Notes under the pieces: model-generated
What the model saw: the letters and a program-made list of their open reading frames with translations, nothing else
Database searches by the model: none
Told to the model about the DNA's origin: nothing
NCBI GenBank assembly: GCA_934654775.1
Contig: CAKUGR010000005.1
Location: 89,445-153,444 of the forward strand
Source: an uncultured Collinsella sp.
GTDB lineage: Bacteria; Actinomycetota; Coriobacteriia; Coriobacteriales; Coriobacteriaceae
Length of the DNA stretch: 64,000 nucleotides
Direction: 5' to 3'
Shown here: piece by piece, positions 17,101 through 25,280 of the stretch
Numbering within the stretch: position 1 is the stretch's first letter
Layout of the letters: each line of letters begins with the position of its first letter
Position numbers and translations under genes: made by a program

Positions 17101-17126
17101 AGCCGTCCTTCGGGGCGGCTTTTTAT
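17101..17126 (+). terminator. Terminator before the CRISPR array
   Basis: AGCCGTCC-TTCG-GGGCGGCT followed by TTTT, with G-U pairing in the stem. It lies 98 bases before the trailer-end repeat. It ends plus-strand transcription and does not serve the minus-strand array transcript. Confidence 0.75.
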
Positions 17127-17224
17127 GCCGATAGGAGGCGGCGGATGCCCCTCGAGAAACCCGCCGCGGTCGCCGCCGACCCCGTAGAGAGCGCCAAGTG
17201 AGACGAGCTCGCCGCCGGCCGCGC

Positions 17225-19997
17225 GAGATCATCCCCGCGCGTGCGGGGAACAAGGCGAGATGCACACGGCCGTGTGGCAGCGCTTGGAATCATCCCTGCG
17301 CGCGGGGAACAGTCAAACCAGGTGGAGACGGACAGGTTGTACTTGGAATCATCCCCGCGCGTGCGGGGAACAGCTGGAGCAGATGGACCTGCAGACTCTG
17401 GCCGAGGGATCACCCCCGCGCGTGCGGGGAGCAGCCATTGACGTACCAAAGGCCAGCATTGCCCCTGGGATCATCCCCGCGCATGCAGGGAACAGTCATA
17501 AGGGCAGAGCTTGCAGCCGTGGGCTTCGGGATCATCCCCGCGCGTGCGGGGAACAGGTGCCTTGGTCGACCTACACAAGCTCGCTCGTGGGATCATCCCC
17601 GCGTGCGCGGGGAACATCACTCGCCGGACTGCGGGTTCTTCCTGCGGTCGGGATCATCCCCGCGCGTGCGGGGAGCAGCTTGTCTGCTGCAGAATCGTCA
17701 CGAAGGGCGAGGGGTCATCCCCGCGTATGCGGGGAGCAGTCGCTGTCGTCAAACAAAAATTTGCAGGTTCAGGGATCATCCCCGCGTGTGCGGGGAGCAG
17801 CTGGCCCTCATCGCCTTCCATCTCGGCAACCAGGGATCATCCCCGCGTGTGCGGGGAGCAGGCCTATCGTTCCGCTTGTTGCCATATAGTATAGGGATCA
17901 TCCCCGCGTGTGCGGGGAGCAGTCGTTCTTGCGGACCTCGAACGTCTTGGTGCCGGGATCATCCCCGTGCGTGCGGGGAGCAGCCAGTGTCTTTCGCAGT
18001 CTCACACGACAGCATGGGATCATCCCCGCGCGTGCGGGGAGCAGAGCGTCTGTGCGCCTTGGATGACCTTCTTGAAGGGAACATCCCCGCGTGTGTGGGG
18101 AGCAGTCATTTGACGCGACGACCGACTCCATGAGGGTCGGATCATCCCCACGTGTGCGGGGAGCAGATCCACTCGCCCTCGTGTGTGTTCCGCAAGATGG
18201 GATCATCCCCGCGTGTGCAGGGAGCAGTCGCTGCTCACCACCTCGCGCGAGCTGTTGGGGGGATCATCCCCGCGCGTGCGGGGAGCAGGCCGTGAGCGAC
18301 GAGGCCGATCGTGACGTGACGGGATCATCCCCGCGCGTGCGGGGAGCAGCCGTCAAACGCCCACAGCAGCGCCGCGAAGGCGGGATCATCCCCGCGCGTG
18401 CGGGGAGCAGAATACCGTATGAATGGGTGGATGGCCCCAAAAGGGATCATCCCCGCGCGTACGGGGAGCAGCTGAACGGCGAAGACCCGGTGAAGCAGGC
18501 CGAGGGATCATCCCCGCGCGTGCGGGGAGCAGGCCTTCCTGCCGCTCGTGGCGACCAGCAAGAAGGGATCATCCCCGCGCGTGCGGGGAGCAGGGCCCAG
18601 CCCGATTACCCTAGGCGCTACGTGTGGGATCATCCCCGCGCGTGCGGGGAGCAGCCGGGCATGCGGGAGAGGCGCGACGGGTTCTTGGGATCATCCCCGC
18701 GCGTGCGGGGAGCAGGGCAAGGGCGTCGGCTCAGACATGGTGCTGGCGGGATCATCCCCGCGCGTGCGGGGAGCAGCCGCAGTACGTGTCGTACATCGTC
18801 TCAACCCTGGGATCATCCCCGCGCGTGCGGGGAGCAGAACCCTCCCGTGGTCGTGGCGGACGGCAACGTGGGATCATCCCCGCGCGTGCGGGGAGCAGAC
18901 GTCATGAGCAATGTCATCTGGAACAGGCTCGGGATCATCCCCGCGCGTGCGGGGAGCAGTTTGACGAAGCAATGCAAGGTTTCAGCAACACGGGATCATC
19001 CCCGCGCGTGCGGGGAGCAGGCTTCAGCAACTACCGTGACGACGTCGTTCACGGGATCATCCCCGCGCGTGCGGGGAGCAGCGGAGGTCTGAGATATCGG
19101 TAGGCTCGACTGCGGGATCATCCCCGCGCGTGCGGGGAGCAGCTTGCAGGCAAGGTAACTGACTTCATAACACTAGGATCATCCCCGCGCGTGCGGGGAG
19201 CAGTTTGATGTACCCGGCTGTCATGTTTATTACAGTTGGATCATCCCCGCGCGTGCGGGGAGCAGCGCCTTTGTAAGTGCTAGCAGCTGCCCCATAGTGG
19301 ATCATCCCCGCGCGTGCGGGGAGCAGGGTAACCGCTACCGCCAGCGACATGATTGCCTGGGATCATCCCCGCGCGTGCGGGGAGCAGCGCTCGTCGGCAT
19401 GTCGAACCGCATTCAATCGTGGATCATCCCCGCGCGTGCGGGGAGCAGGCCAGTACCGTTGATCTGGCCAGTGAAGGTGTGGGATCATCCCCGCGCGTGC
19501 GGGGAGCAGGACGACGCCGACATGGAGGCGCGAACCAGCGAGGGATCATCCCCGCGCGTGCGGGGAGCAGGCAAAAGCTCATGCTGCTCCGCTCCCATAA
19601 CAAGGATCATCCCCGCGCGTGCGGGGAGCAGCTGGGCGATTTGCGCTTGCTGCCGTTTTTTCTGGGATCATCCCCGCGTGTGCGGGGAGCAGTCGCCCGC
19701 GCACTCAATGTCACCGCCCGATCGGGGATCATCCCCGCGTGTGCGGGGAGCAGGCTCGCGCACTTCATACTCGGAAAAGACGGTCGGGATCATCCCCGCG
19801 TGTGCGGGGAGCAGGCGTCGGCACGATGGCGGCCCAGTAGGCCGGCGGGATCATCCCCGCGCGTGCGGGGAGCAGCCATACCACTGTCCGCCTGCATTTG
19901 TGGAACCGGGATCATCCCCGCGTGTGCGGGGAGCAGTTTTGGGTATTACAGTCGATGATTCATACGCTGGGATCATCCCCGCGCGTGCGGGGAGCAG
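17225..19997 (-). CRISPR. Type I-E CRISPR array, 46 repeats and 45 spacers
   Basis: Twenty-nine-base repeats recur every 61 bases with 32-base spacers; a few spacers are 33. On the minus strand the repeat starts CTGCTCCCCGC and ends GCGGGGATGATCCC, the standard I-E form with a hairpin of CCCCGC and GCGGGG. The trailer end is 17225: repeats 1-3 and 5-7 end GAACA on the plus strand, and repeat 2 is shortened by two bases. The leader-proximal end is 19997. A loop variant (GCGTGTGC instead of GCGCGTGC on the plus strand) appears in repeats 10-12 and 17 and again in 41-43 and 45. Spacers all look different by eye. Confidence 0.98.
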
Positions 19998-20111
19998 ACT
20001 TAAAAATCCCCAGCTCAAAACACCCTATCCCTTTGATGTGGGCCCCATTTTAATCAGTTTGCTAAACAAGCTCAAGGTCGCCTCACAATCAGACTCGGCA
20101 CGATGAGGTAT
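19998..20111 (-). promoter_or_regulatory. CRISPR leader with promoter
   Basis: This AT-rich gap lies between the dnaQ stop and the first leader-side repeat. On the minus strand TTGAGC (20070-20075) is 17 bases from TAAAAT (20047-20052), a good sigma-70 promoter aimed into the array. Repeats on this side are nearly perfect, which fits the leader end. Confidence 0.75.
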
Positions 20112-20663
20112 TTAATTGTCAAGGTTCAAAAGGCCGAGCAGGGTCTTCAAGCGATAGTTCGGCGCATCGGGCATCTTCTTCTTTGCCAGTGTAATGGTGT
20201 CGATGCACTCATTGTCAAAATCGTCTAGGTCGCATTCTTCGCACGCCGCCTGCACGAAGCCGGTATCGAACGAAGCGTTATGCGCAACCACTATCCGGCT
20301 CCCAACAAAGGAAAGCAGGCCGCTCACCGCTCGCTCAAGCTCGATCCCCTTTTCGGCAAGCATCTCATCGGTAATGCCTGTTAGCTCGACCACCTTCTTT
20401 GGGATGCCTTTCTCGTATCGAATAAGCTCATGGAGCCTGCCCGCCTCAACACCCTGCTCAACTTTGATGGCGGCAATCTCAATAATCGCATCTTTGTCTG
20501 GGTCCAGCCCCGTGGTCTCAACATCAAGTACAACGTATTCGCGCGGCTCGTCCGTTTCGGCTGCTACGCTCCCGCGACGTGCCTTCGATCGCATCGCCGC
20601 GTAACTCCAGCCCACTCTCTTCGTGCCAAGGGCCTTCATGCGAGAAGGCGAAGGCCGCATCAT
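20112..20663 (-). CDS. DnaQ-like DEDDh 3'-5' exonuclease part of a split Cas2-DnaQ
   Basis: The frame gives 183 aa from ATG 20663. The exonuclease domain starts at about residue 40 with VVLDVETTGLD (Exo I, Asp and Glu), has VAHNASFDTGF (Exo II) and a late NYRLKTLLGLL segment near the Exo III region. It is in the same frame as cas2, with only TGA (20694-20696) in between, so it is the C-terminal half of a Cas2-DnaQ fusion known from other I-E systems. Such exonucleases trim prespacers before integration. No good ribosome binding site precedes ATG 20663, so separate translation is uncertain. Confidence 0.75.
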   Translation of the reverse strand: MMRPSPSRMKALGTKRVGWSYAAMRSKARRGSVAAETDEPREYVVLDVETTGLDPDKDAIIEIAAIKVEQGVEAGRLHELIRYEKGIPKKVVELTGITDEMLAEKGIELERAVSGLLSFVGSRIVVAHNASFDTGFVQAACEECDLDDFDNECIDTITLAKKKMPDAPNYRLKTLLGLLNLDN

Positions 20664-20693
20664 CAGCTTGATGCCATCAAAATCGATAGGCTC

Positions 20694-20918
20694 TCACGCG
20701 GTGTTGTGCACTCGATAGTTGAGGTGCTGCTCGTTGCGTGCAGAAAAAACCATCGTGGCACGCCCTGTTTTGCATTCTTTGCAAATGCGGTTCCAAAGCT
20801 CGTCCCTTACACGCGCGCTCACCCTGCCCACATACACGCCTAGGCTAATCTCCTGCAACCATTTCGTTAGGTCGCCGCGAAGTGCAAGGGGGCATTTTTC
20901 CAAAACAACAACAATCAC
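20694..20918 (-). CDS. cas2: Cas2 (type I-E), truncated by in-frame TGA
   Basis: The product is 74 aa from GTG 20918, 3 bases after the cas1 stop, with GGAT upstream. The sequence MIVVVLEKCPLALRGDLTKW and GVYVGRVSARVRDELW is typical of I-E Cas2. The frame meets TGA at codon 75; beyond it, EPIDFDGIKL continues the usual Cas2 C-terminal strand. A TGG to TGA change would explain this. The missing strand helps bind Cas1 in the integration complex, so the truncated protein may not support adaptation. Confidence 0.8.
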   Translation of the reverse strand: MIVVVLEKCPLALRGDLTKWLQEISLGVYVGRVSARVRDELWNRICKECKTGRATMVFSARNEQHLNYRVHNTA

Positions 20919-20921
20919 CCG

Positions 20922-21914
20922 TTATCCTTCCACAAGCACTCCGTTATTCTCTTCGGTGGCATCCACCTGGATGTCGTTTTCCTTGCCATAGGACACTCCA
21001 AAAGCAACGGCAGGGCGCCTCTCATCCCAGAGGAACATCGTATCGACATCAGGCTCATCCTCTGCCTCGAAGTCGCCCAGCAGCAGACCCCTGATATCGC
21101 GAGCGCAGCGCTCCATTATCTTCCCGTCAAGAAACGCATCACGAGTGCGCCGACGCGTTTCCGCCCCGATATCCTCTGGGGGATCGGAGGCCACTTCGAA
21201 AGCGATGGGGATCGTCACCTCAGCTTTATACAAATCGGCAATGTCATACACAAACGAGCGCTCATGGCCAACATGGACGAATCCCAATGCCGGAGAGCAC
21301 CCTAGTGCCACAATCACGCTGTGAACAACTCCGTAAAGGCATACATGAGCAGCCGATAATGCCTGATTGATTGGACTTGCGTCGAGAAAATCGTCAGGGT
21401 TGTATTCCCTCCCCGCCCACGGAACGTCATATTGCTTCGATAGCCGCCGATAGAGCGTTCGAATCCGAGCTCCCTCGCGGCCACGGAGTTGCTGCATCGA
21501 GTGGCTCGATACGTCCTCGCCAGGGAAGCGCATACCATACATCAATCGCGCTACCGCAAGACGCTTTCGAGTGTTCGACACGAGCTCCGCCTGCGCGACG
21601 ATCAATCGAGATGAATGGGTAAGCGATCGGCCGTGCGCATAGTAGCGAACGCCGTGCTCACCCACCCAAATCACACTTGTTCCCGAATCGCCGAGCAACT
21701 CAACCGCGCGATGGGAAATATTGGTCCCTGGTCCCAGCATAAGCACCCCAAGAGAAGCCGCGGGAACATACGCCGTTCCGCGCGCATCGGTTATGCTCAC
21801 TGCGCTATCTTGTCTGCTCACAAGGCATCGCTCGACATAAAGAAACGTCATTCGCTCCTTTATCGTGGGCAACGCACGCAAATCAGGCCTGATCGTACCA
21901 GGAATATCGCCCAT
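20922..21914 (-). CDS. cas1: Cas1 integrase, type I-E
   Basis: The product is 330 aa from ATG 21914; GTG 21923 overlapping the cas6 stop is an alternative, but GGATAGG is better spaced for 21914. It has Cas1 motifs: GREGARIRTLY with the metal-binding Glu, and GFVHVGHERSFVYDIADLYK with His and Asp. Cas1 integrates prespacers at the leader-repeat junction together with Cas2. The acidic C-terminal tail (about 290-330) is of unknown role. It is part of the cas operon, right after cas6. Confidence 0.95.
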   Translation of the reverse strand: MGDIPGTIRPDLRALPTIKERMTFLYVERCLVSRQDSAVSITDARGTAYVPAASLGVLMLGPGTNISHRAVELLGDSGTSVIWVGEHGVRYYAHGRSLTHSSRLIVAQAELVSNTRKRLAVARLMYGMRFPGEDVSSHSMQQLRGREGARIRTLYRRLSKQYDVPWAGREYNPDDFLDASPINQALSAAHVCLYGVVHSVIVALGCSPALGFVHVGHERSFVYDIADLYKAEVTIPIAFEVASDPPEDIGAETRRRTRDAFLDGKIMERCARDIRGLLLGDFEAEDEPDVDTMFLWDERRPAVAFGVSYGKENDIQVDATEENNGVLVEG

Positions 21915-21919
21915 GCCAC

Positions 21920-22681
21920 TCACCTATCCAGTGGAACCAGTGTGAGAAGGCCGCATCCGAATCCTTTAGCGTGCCCGATGCCATATACAAGCGCATGGCG
22001 CAAGGCGTCAGCATCGGTCACACGCAACACACCATCGTACTGGGCGCGCGCAAAGGTGACTTTGTTTCCTTGGACACCCTTGGTAAACGAGATTCTGTTG
22101 GAATTACTAACAATCAAGCTCGGGCAGCCCTCATCGTCGCTCAAAACCTCGAAACCGTTCCTTTGGGCACGTGATCCCCGCTCGGGCGCAAAAATGCTTG
22201 GCACTTCCTTGTCGGTGCCCTTATATGCTTGAGCTCCGATGAGCCAGGCGGCTTGCTCCAGAATGGTCAGGTGGCCAATTCTGTTTCTCTTAGGTTCGCC
22301 CTCGCTGTTTAGCAGGTCACTTTTGCCGCCACGCGTACTTCTGTTGAGCGACGGATTCGCTACCAAGCGAAACGAATATGTCTGTCCGTTCGAGATGCGT
22401 CCCAAAAACGGATCGTATCCGCGCGTGCCCCACTGCGGTTCGCAGTCGGGCCACCCGATTTGTTCATCAAGCCCTATCAAGCTCGGCTTGCCGGGGCTCA
22501 CGATATAAAGGCAAGAACCCCCATCAGGCATTCTATCCACGCGCCAAAGCACACGGCCGTCCCCGCTCGTCTGCGAAGGGGGAAAGCTGCCAGCAATTGC
22601 CGCATGCATGCGATAGGGCGAGGCGAGCATCGCGCGCGAATCCCTCCGCGTCATATTGATGGGAAACCGGGTAAAGAACAT
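21920..22681 (-). CDS. cas6e: Cas6e (CasE) crRNA endoribonuclease
   Basis: The product is 253 aa and starts MFFTRFPINM. His26 in SPYRMHAAIAG matches the catalytic histidine of Cas6e. A Gly-rich loop near the C-terminus (GIGHAKGFGCGLLTL) matches the RNA-binding loop of RAMP proteins. It cleaves pre-crRNA within the repeat hairpin and stays in Cascade. The stop is TGA at 21920-21922, overlapping the possible GTG start of cas1. Confidence 0.93.
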   Translation of the reverse strand: MFFTRFPINMTRRDSRAMLASPYRMHAAIAGSFPPSQTSGDGRVLWRVDRMPDGGSCLYIVSPGKPSLIGLDEQIGWPDCEPQWGTRGYDPFLGRISNGQTYSFRLVANPSLNRSTRGGKSDLLNSEGEPKRNRIGHLTILEQAAWLIGAQAYKGTDKEVPSIFAPERGSRAQRNGFEVLSDDEGCPSLIVSNSNRISFTKGVQGNKVTFARAQYDGVLRVTDADALRHALVYGIGHAKGFGCGLLTLVPLDR

Positions 22682-22684
22682 CGG

Positions 22685-23452
22685 CTATACCTCCTTTCCC
22701 AGAGCAGACCATGGGTCATGGTTGGCCTGCGCGCCAACATAATTTGGGTTCCTCACCGTTACTGTTGCATGGGCAACAGTGCGAAAGCTATATAGGCGTT
22801 GCTCCTGCGAAAAGCTGATGGGCACGTCGCGCAGCGAGACATCGTAGCCCTCGCCTTCGTCAGAAGTCTGCTTATCGCAGAGAACCTCCAGGTCAACGCT
22901 TTCCTTGCCGCGAAACTTCCAGTTGCCCTGATATCTCTCGCTTGCTTCCCAGGGGTGATTGCGCAAAGCTTGGAGCAACGTTACATTCTCAAACAGCCCA
23001 ATAAGAACTCTGCACGTGGGCGGACAGGAACGGCGACCTAAAAACAGGGGAAACGCCGGAGCGTCAAGCGCCTCGGCGCACCTTTGCAAGAGCTCTCCAT
23101 CGCCCTCAAGTGCCGCAACAAACACAGCATCGGCAAGATAGTGACGATACGTTAAAGGCAGGGTATCGTCCTTTTTCGCGCTTAATACCCATCGAGCGCT
23201 TTGCGAGTCCCACTTTCGCTTGTGCTCGGTTTGAAAGTCGCTTAGAAACGTTCCCGGCTGATCGATACGCACGCCAAAGCGCAGTGCCGCAAGGTCATCA
23301 ACGGGATCTGTTCGGTAACGACCTAAGGCTGCGGCAAGCAGGCCCACAACGCCGCTCTTCGTCGGCTCGTGCTCTGTTCCGCGCTCGGTGAACCTACTCG
23401 ACGACCCCCACGATTGCAGCGGACCCGCCAATTTGAGCAGCAGGACCGCCAT
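22685..23452 (-). CDS. cas5e: Cas5e (CasD) Cascade subunit
   Basis: The product is 255 aa with the Cas5 start MAVLLLKLAGPLQSWG and RFTERGTEHEPTKSGVVGLLAAALG, the family signature. It caps the 5' handle of the crRNA in Cascade. It is 2 bases downstream of the cas7 stop and 3 bases before cas6. Confidence 0.95.
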   Translation of the reverse strand: MAVLLLKLAGPLQSWGSSSRFTERGTEHEPTKSGVVGLLAAALGRYRTDPVDDLAALRFGVRIDQPGTFLSDFQTEHKRKWDSQSARWVLSAKKDDTLPLTYRHYLADAVFVAALEGDGELLQRCAEALDAPAFPLFLGRRSCPPTCRVLIGLFENVTLLQALRNHPWEASERYQGNWKFRGKESVDLEVLCDKQTSDEGEGYDVSLRDVPISFSQEQRLYSFRTVAHATVTVRNPNYVGAQANHDPWSALGKEV

Positions 23453-23454
23453 AG

Positions 23455-24600
23455 CTAGTCCACCTCTTCGGTTTGGTAGCCATTTTCAGCCAGATAAGCA
23501 GCACACGCTTGCGAGATTTGCGCAATTGCGGCGTCAAGATCACATGCCCCTTCGACACCCATGGCACCGGAAAGAGACTGCACATCTGGGGATGCGGCAA
23601 TAACGAACGTCTTTAACGGCGTCGTGCCAAACGCTTTGTCAATTGCCTCTTCTTGCTTGGCCAAACGCTCACAGCCAATTTCGAGCTGGCTTTTCCCACG
23701 AGCAGTCTCGACGGGTTTTTCGAACGCATTCACCAAGCTAACCGGTTGCGTATCCCTCAGTTGAAGGACAACCGCTCCGGGGAGCGTGCGGTTTGCAAAC
23801 GAATTCTGCTTTCCCGTGGGCATGGAAGTGATGAATGCCTTCAAAAACGCCTCGATGCCGCGGCAAGCAACCGCAGCCGAACCGAGGTTTTCGCAAAGGT
23901 GCAGCACATCAATAGTTGCATAGCGATACATCGTCGATGACGTGAACTCCGTTGTCTCAATCATTGCTGCGCCGGCATTATCTTCGGGAGAGCAATCGTC
24001 AAGAGCGGTGAAGTAATCGAACTCTGGATTCATCTTCCCAATGCCAATGGCATGGGCGACCTGAACGGAGGCGTCGACGTTCAAATCAGGAGCATCCGCC
24101 ACCATACGCCCGAACATCGCCACATCGATGCTGTTAAGCGTCGGCTTCTTCTTGATGTCAAGAATTTCCTTAGCGAGTTTCTTGTCGACAGCCCCGCCCG
24201 CTTCAAAAGCCTGCGCCGCCAACGATGCAAGGGCTTTGATCTGCCCTGAAGAAAGAAACAGCAAGTAGCCCGTTTCGCCACCTTTGACTTTGACGCCCGT
24301 TGCTGCCAAAGCCTTCTCGGCAGCAATTTCGGCCTGATCACCTTCAATGTCCGGCAGAATAGCGGTCATAGCTTCCGCAATCAAGCTCACTGCGCGCTTC
24401 GTACGCCAACCAAGACCGGACTCATCCAACAAATCGGAGAAGCTATCGCGCGTGGCCTTCTTCCACGCTTGGCTTGAAACCCTTGAGCGCTTGACTCCGC
24501 CGAAATATGCTGTTTTTGGACTACCTGTATCATCTCGATTGATATTGCTCGGGGGGACGGTCTGAAGAATGTGGATATCGATGAACTGGGGCTTTTTCAT
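23455..24600 (-). CDS. cas7e: Cas7e (CasC) backbone subunit of Cascade
   Basis: The product is 381 aa. The N-terminus MKKPQFIDIHILQTVPPSN and the following NRDDTGSPKTAYFGG and RSRVSSQAWKKATR are classic Cas7/Cse4 motifs. Several copies form the helical backbone along the crRNA. ATG 24600 is preferred because AAGGA lies 6 bases upstream; earlier in-frame ATGs exist up to 24633. It follows cse2. Confidence 0.95.
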   Translation of the reverse strand: MKKPQFIDIHILQTVPPSNINRDDTGSPKTAYFGGVKRSRVSSQAWKKATRDSFSDLLDESGLGWRTKRAVSLIAEAMTAILPDIEGDQAEIAAEKALAATGVKVKGGETGYLLFLSSGQIKALASLAAQAFEAGGAVDKKLAKEILDIKKKPTLNSIDVAMFGRMVADAPDLNVDASVQVAHAIGIGKMNPEFDYFTALDDCSPEDNAGAAMIETTEFTSSTMYRYATIDVLHLCENLGSAAVACRGIEAFLKAFITSMPTGKQNSFANRTLPGAVVLQLRDTQPVSLVNAFEKPVETARGKSQLEIGCERLAKQEEAIDKAFGTTPLKTFVIAASPDVQSLSGAMGVEGACDLDAAIAQISQACAAYLAENGYQTEEVD

Positions 24601-24633
24601 AGCAGGTCCTTTCTTGGTCATTTCCCTCATCAA

Positions 24634-25278
24634 CTATTCTTCCGAAGGGCTGGCATCGATGCCGGACTCGACCTTTGGTATTCGACTATATTCACGCCCC
24701 CACGCAAGACGCACCTTATCTGCTGTATAGGGGCTTTGCAGTGTGTATAGCTGTGCTGCAAAGCGCGCGTAATCAACGGGAATCTCGTCAGCACGCAGCT
24801 GTTGTACAAGCTGCCTCGCATGGTGAAGCGTCTCTTCCATAGAATCAGCTGTTATAAAAGCCCTGAACTTTCGAGGCATTTCCCCCTCTTCAAGATTCGA
24901 GTAGCGCTCTTTATCGCAACGCACGAGCTGACGCAGGGCCGCGCCAAACGAATGCTCAGCACCAGGCACATACATTGGCTTGGTCTTGCCCTGTTGATGA
25001 ACCGCATAGAGTGTAAGTGCGGCGTGAACAGCGATCTCGGCACGCGATGGCTCGGCGCCTCTCCCCACAAGCTCGGCAGGAAGGCCCTCGAACTCAAGCG
25101 GCCATGCATCTGCGTTTGAGCCTATGGGCATAAGAAGCGCATGGCGCAATGCTGCCAGCTTTCGTGCTCCTCGTGGTTTTCCGCTAGCAGACAGATAGTC
25201 GTTTTGGATAGAGCATATGCGCCCGTGCATATATGCGAGCATAAGCTGCTCTGGCTTTTGCGCGTTGTTGTCCGTCAT
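24634..25278 (-). CDS. cse2: Cse2 (CasB) small subunit of Cascade
   Basis: The product is 214 aa and mostly helical, with the family features GKPRGARKLAALRHAL near the start and a C-terminal segment QLYTLQSPYTADKVRLAWGR. Cse2 dimers stabilise the displaced DNA strand. AGGAGG at good spacing precedes ATG 25278, inside the end of cse1. Confidence 0.92.
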   Translation of the reverse strand: MTDNNAQKPEQLMLAYMHGRICSIQNDYLSASGKPRGARKLAALRHALLMPIGSNADAWPLEFEGLPAELVGRGAEPSRAEIAVHAALTLYAVHQQGKTKPMYVPGAEHSFGAALRQLVRCDKERYSNLEEGEMPRKFRAFITADSMEETLHHARQLVQQLRADEIPVDYARFAAQLYTLQSPYTADKVRLAWGREYSRIPKVESGIDASPSEE

Positions 25279-25280
25279 AT

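Larger units (their letters stand above)
15957..17224. other. 1.27-kb region with no large gene
   Basis: Holds a 30-codon ORF (16100-16192), hairpins at 16214-16240 and 16381-16432, a degraded minus-strand ORF (16592-16968), two diverged copies of a noncoding sequence (starting near 15958 and 16960) and a terminator at 17101-17126 just before the CRISPR array. It looks like decayed mobile or toxin-antitoxin-type DNA, but no transposase or integrase is present. Confidence 0.5.

Noticed and set aside
17060-17110. Possible tRNA from the TGCAAAT loop
   Set aside because: No acceptor stem, D-arm or anticodon arm could be built around it.
17801-17832. Spacer 10 translates to LALIAFHLGN, like phage lysozyme
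   Set aside because: Too short for a claim without a database match.
17198-20106. Long plus-strand frames with repeated IIPARAGSS-like text
   Set aside because: They are translations of CRISPR repeats and spacers, not proteins.
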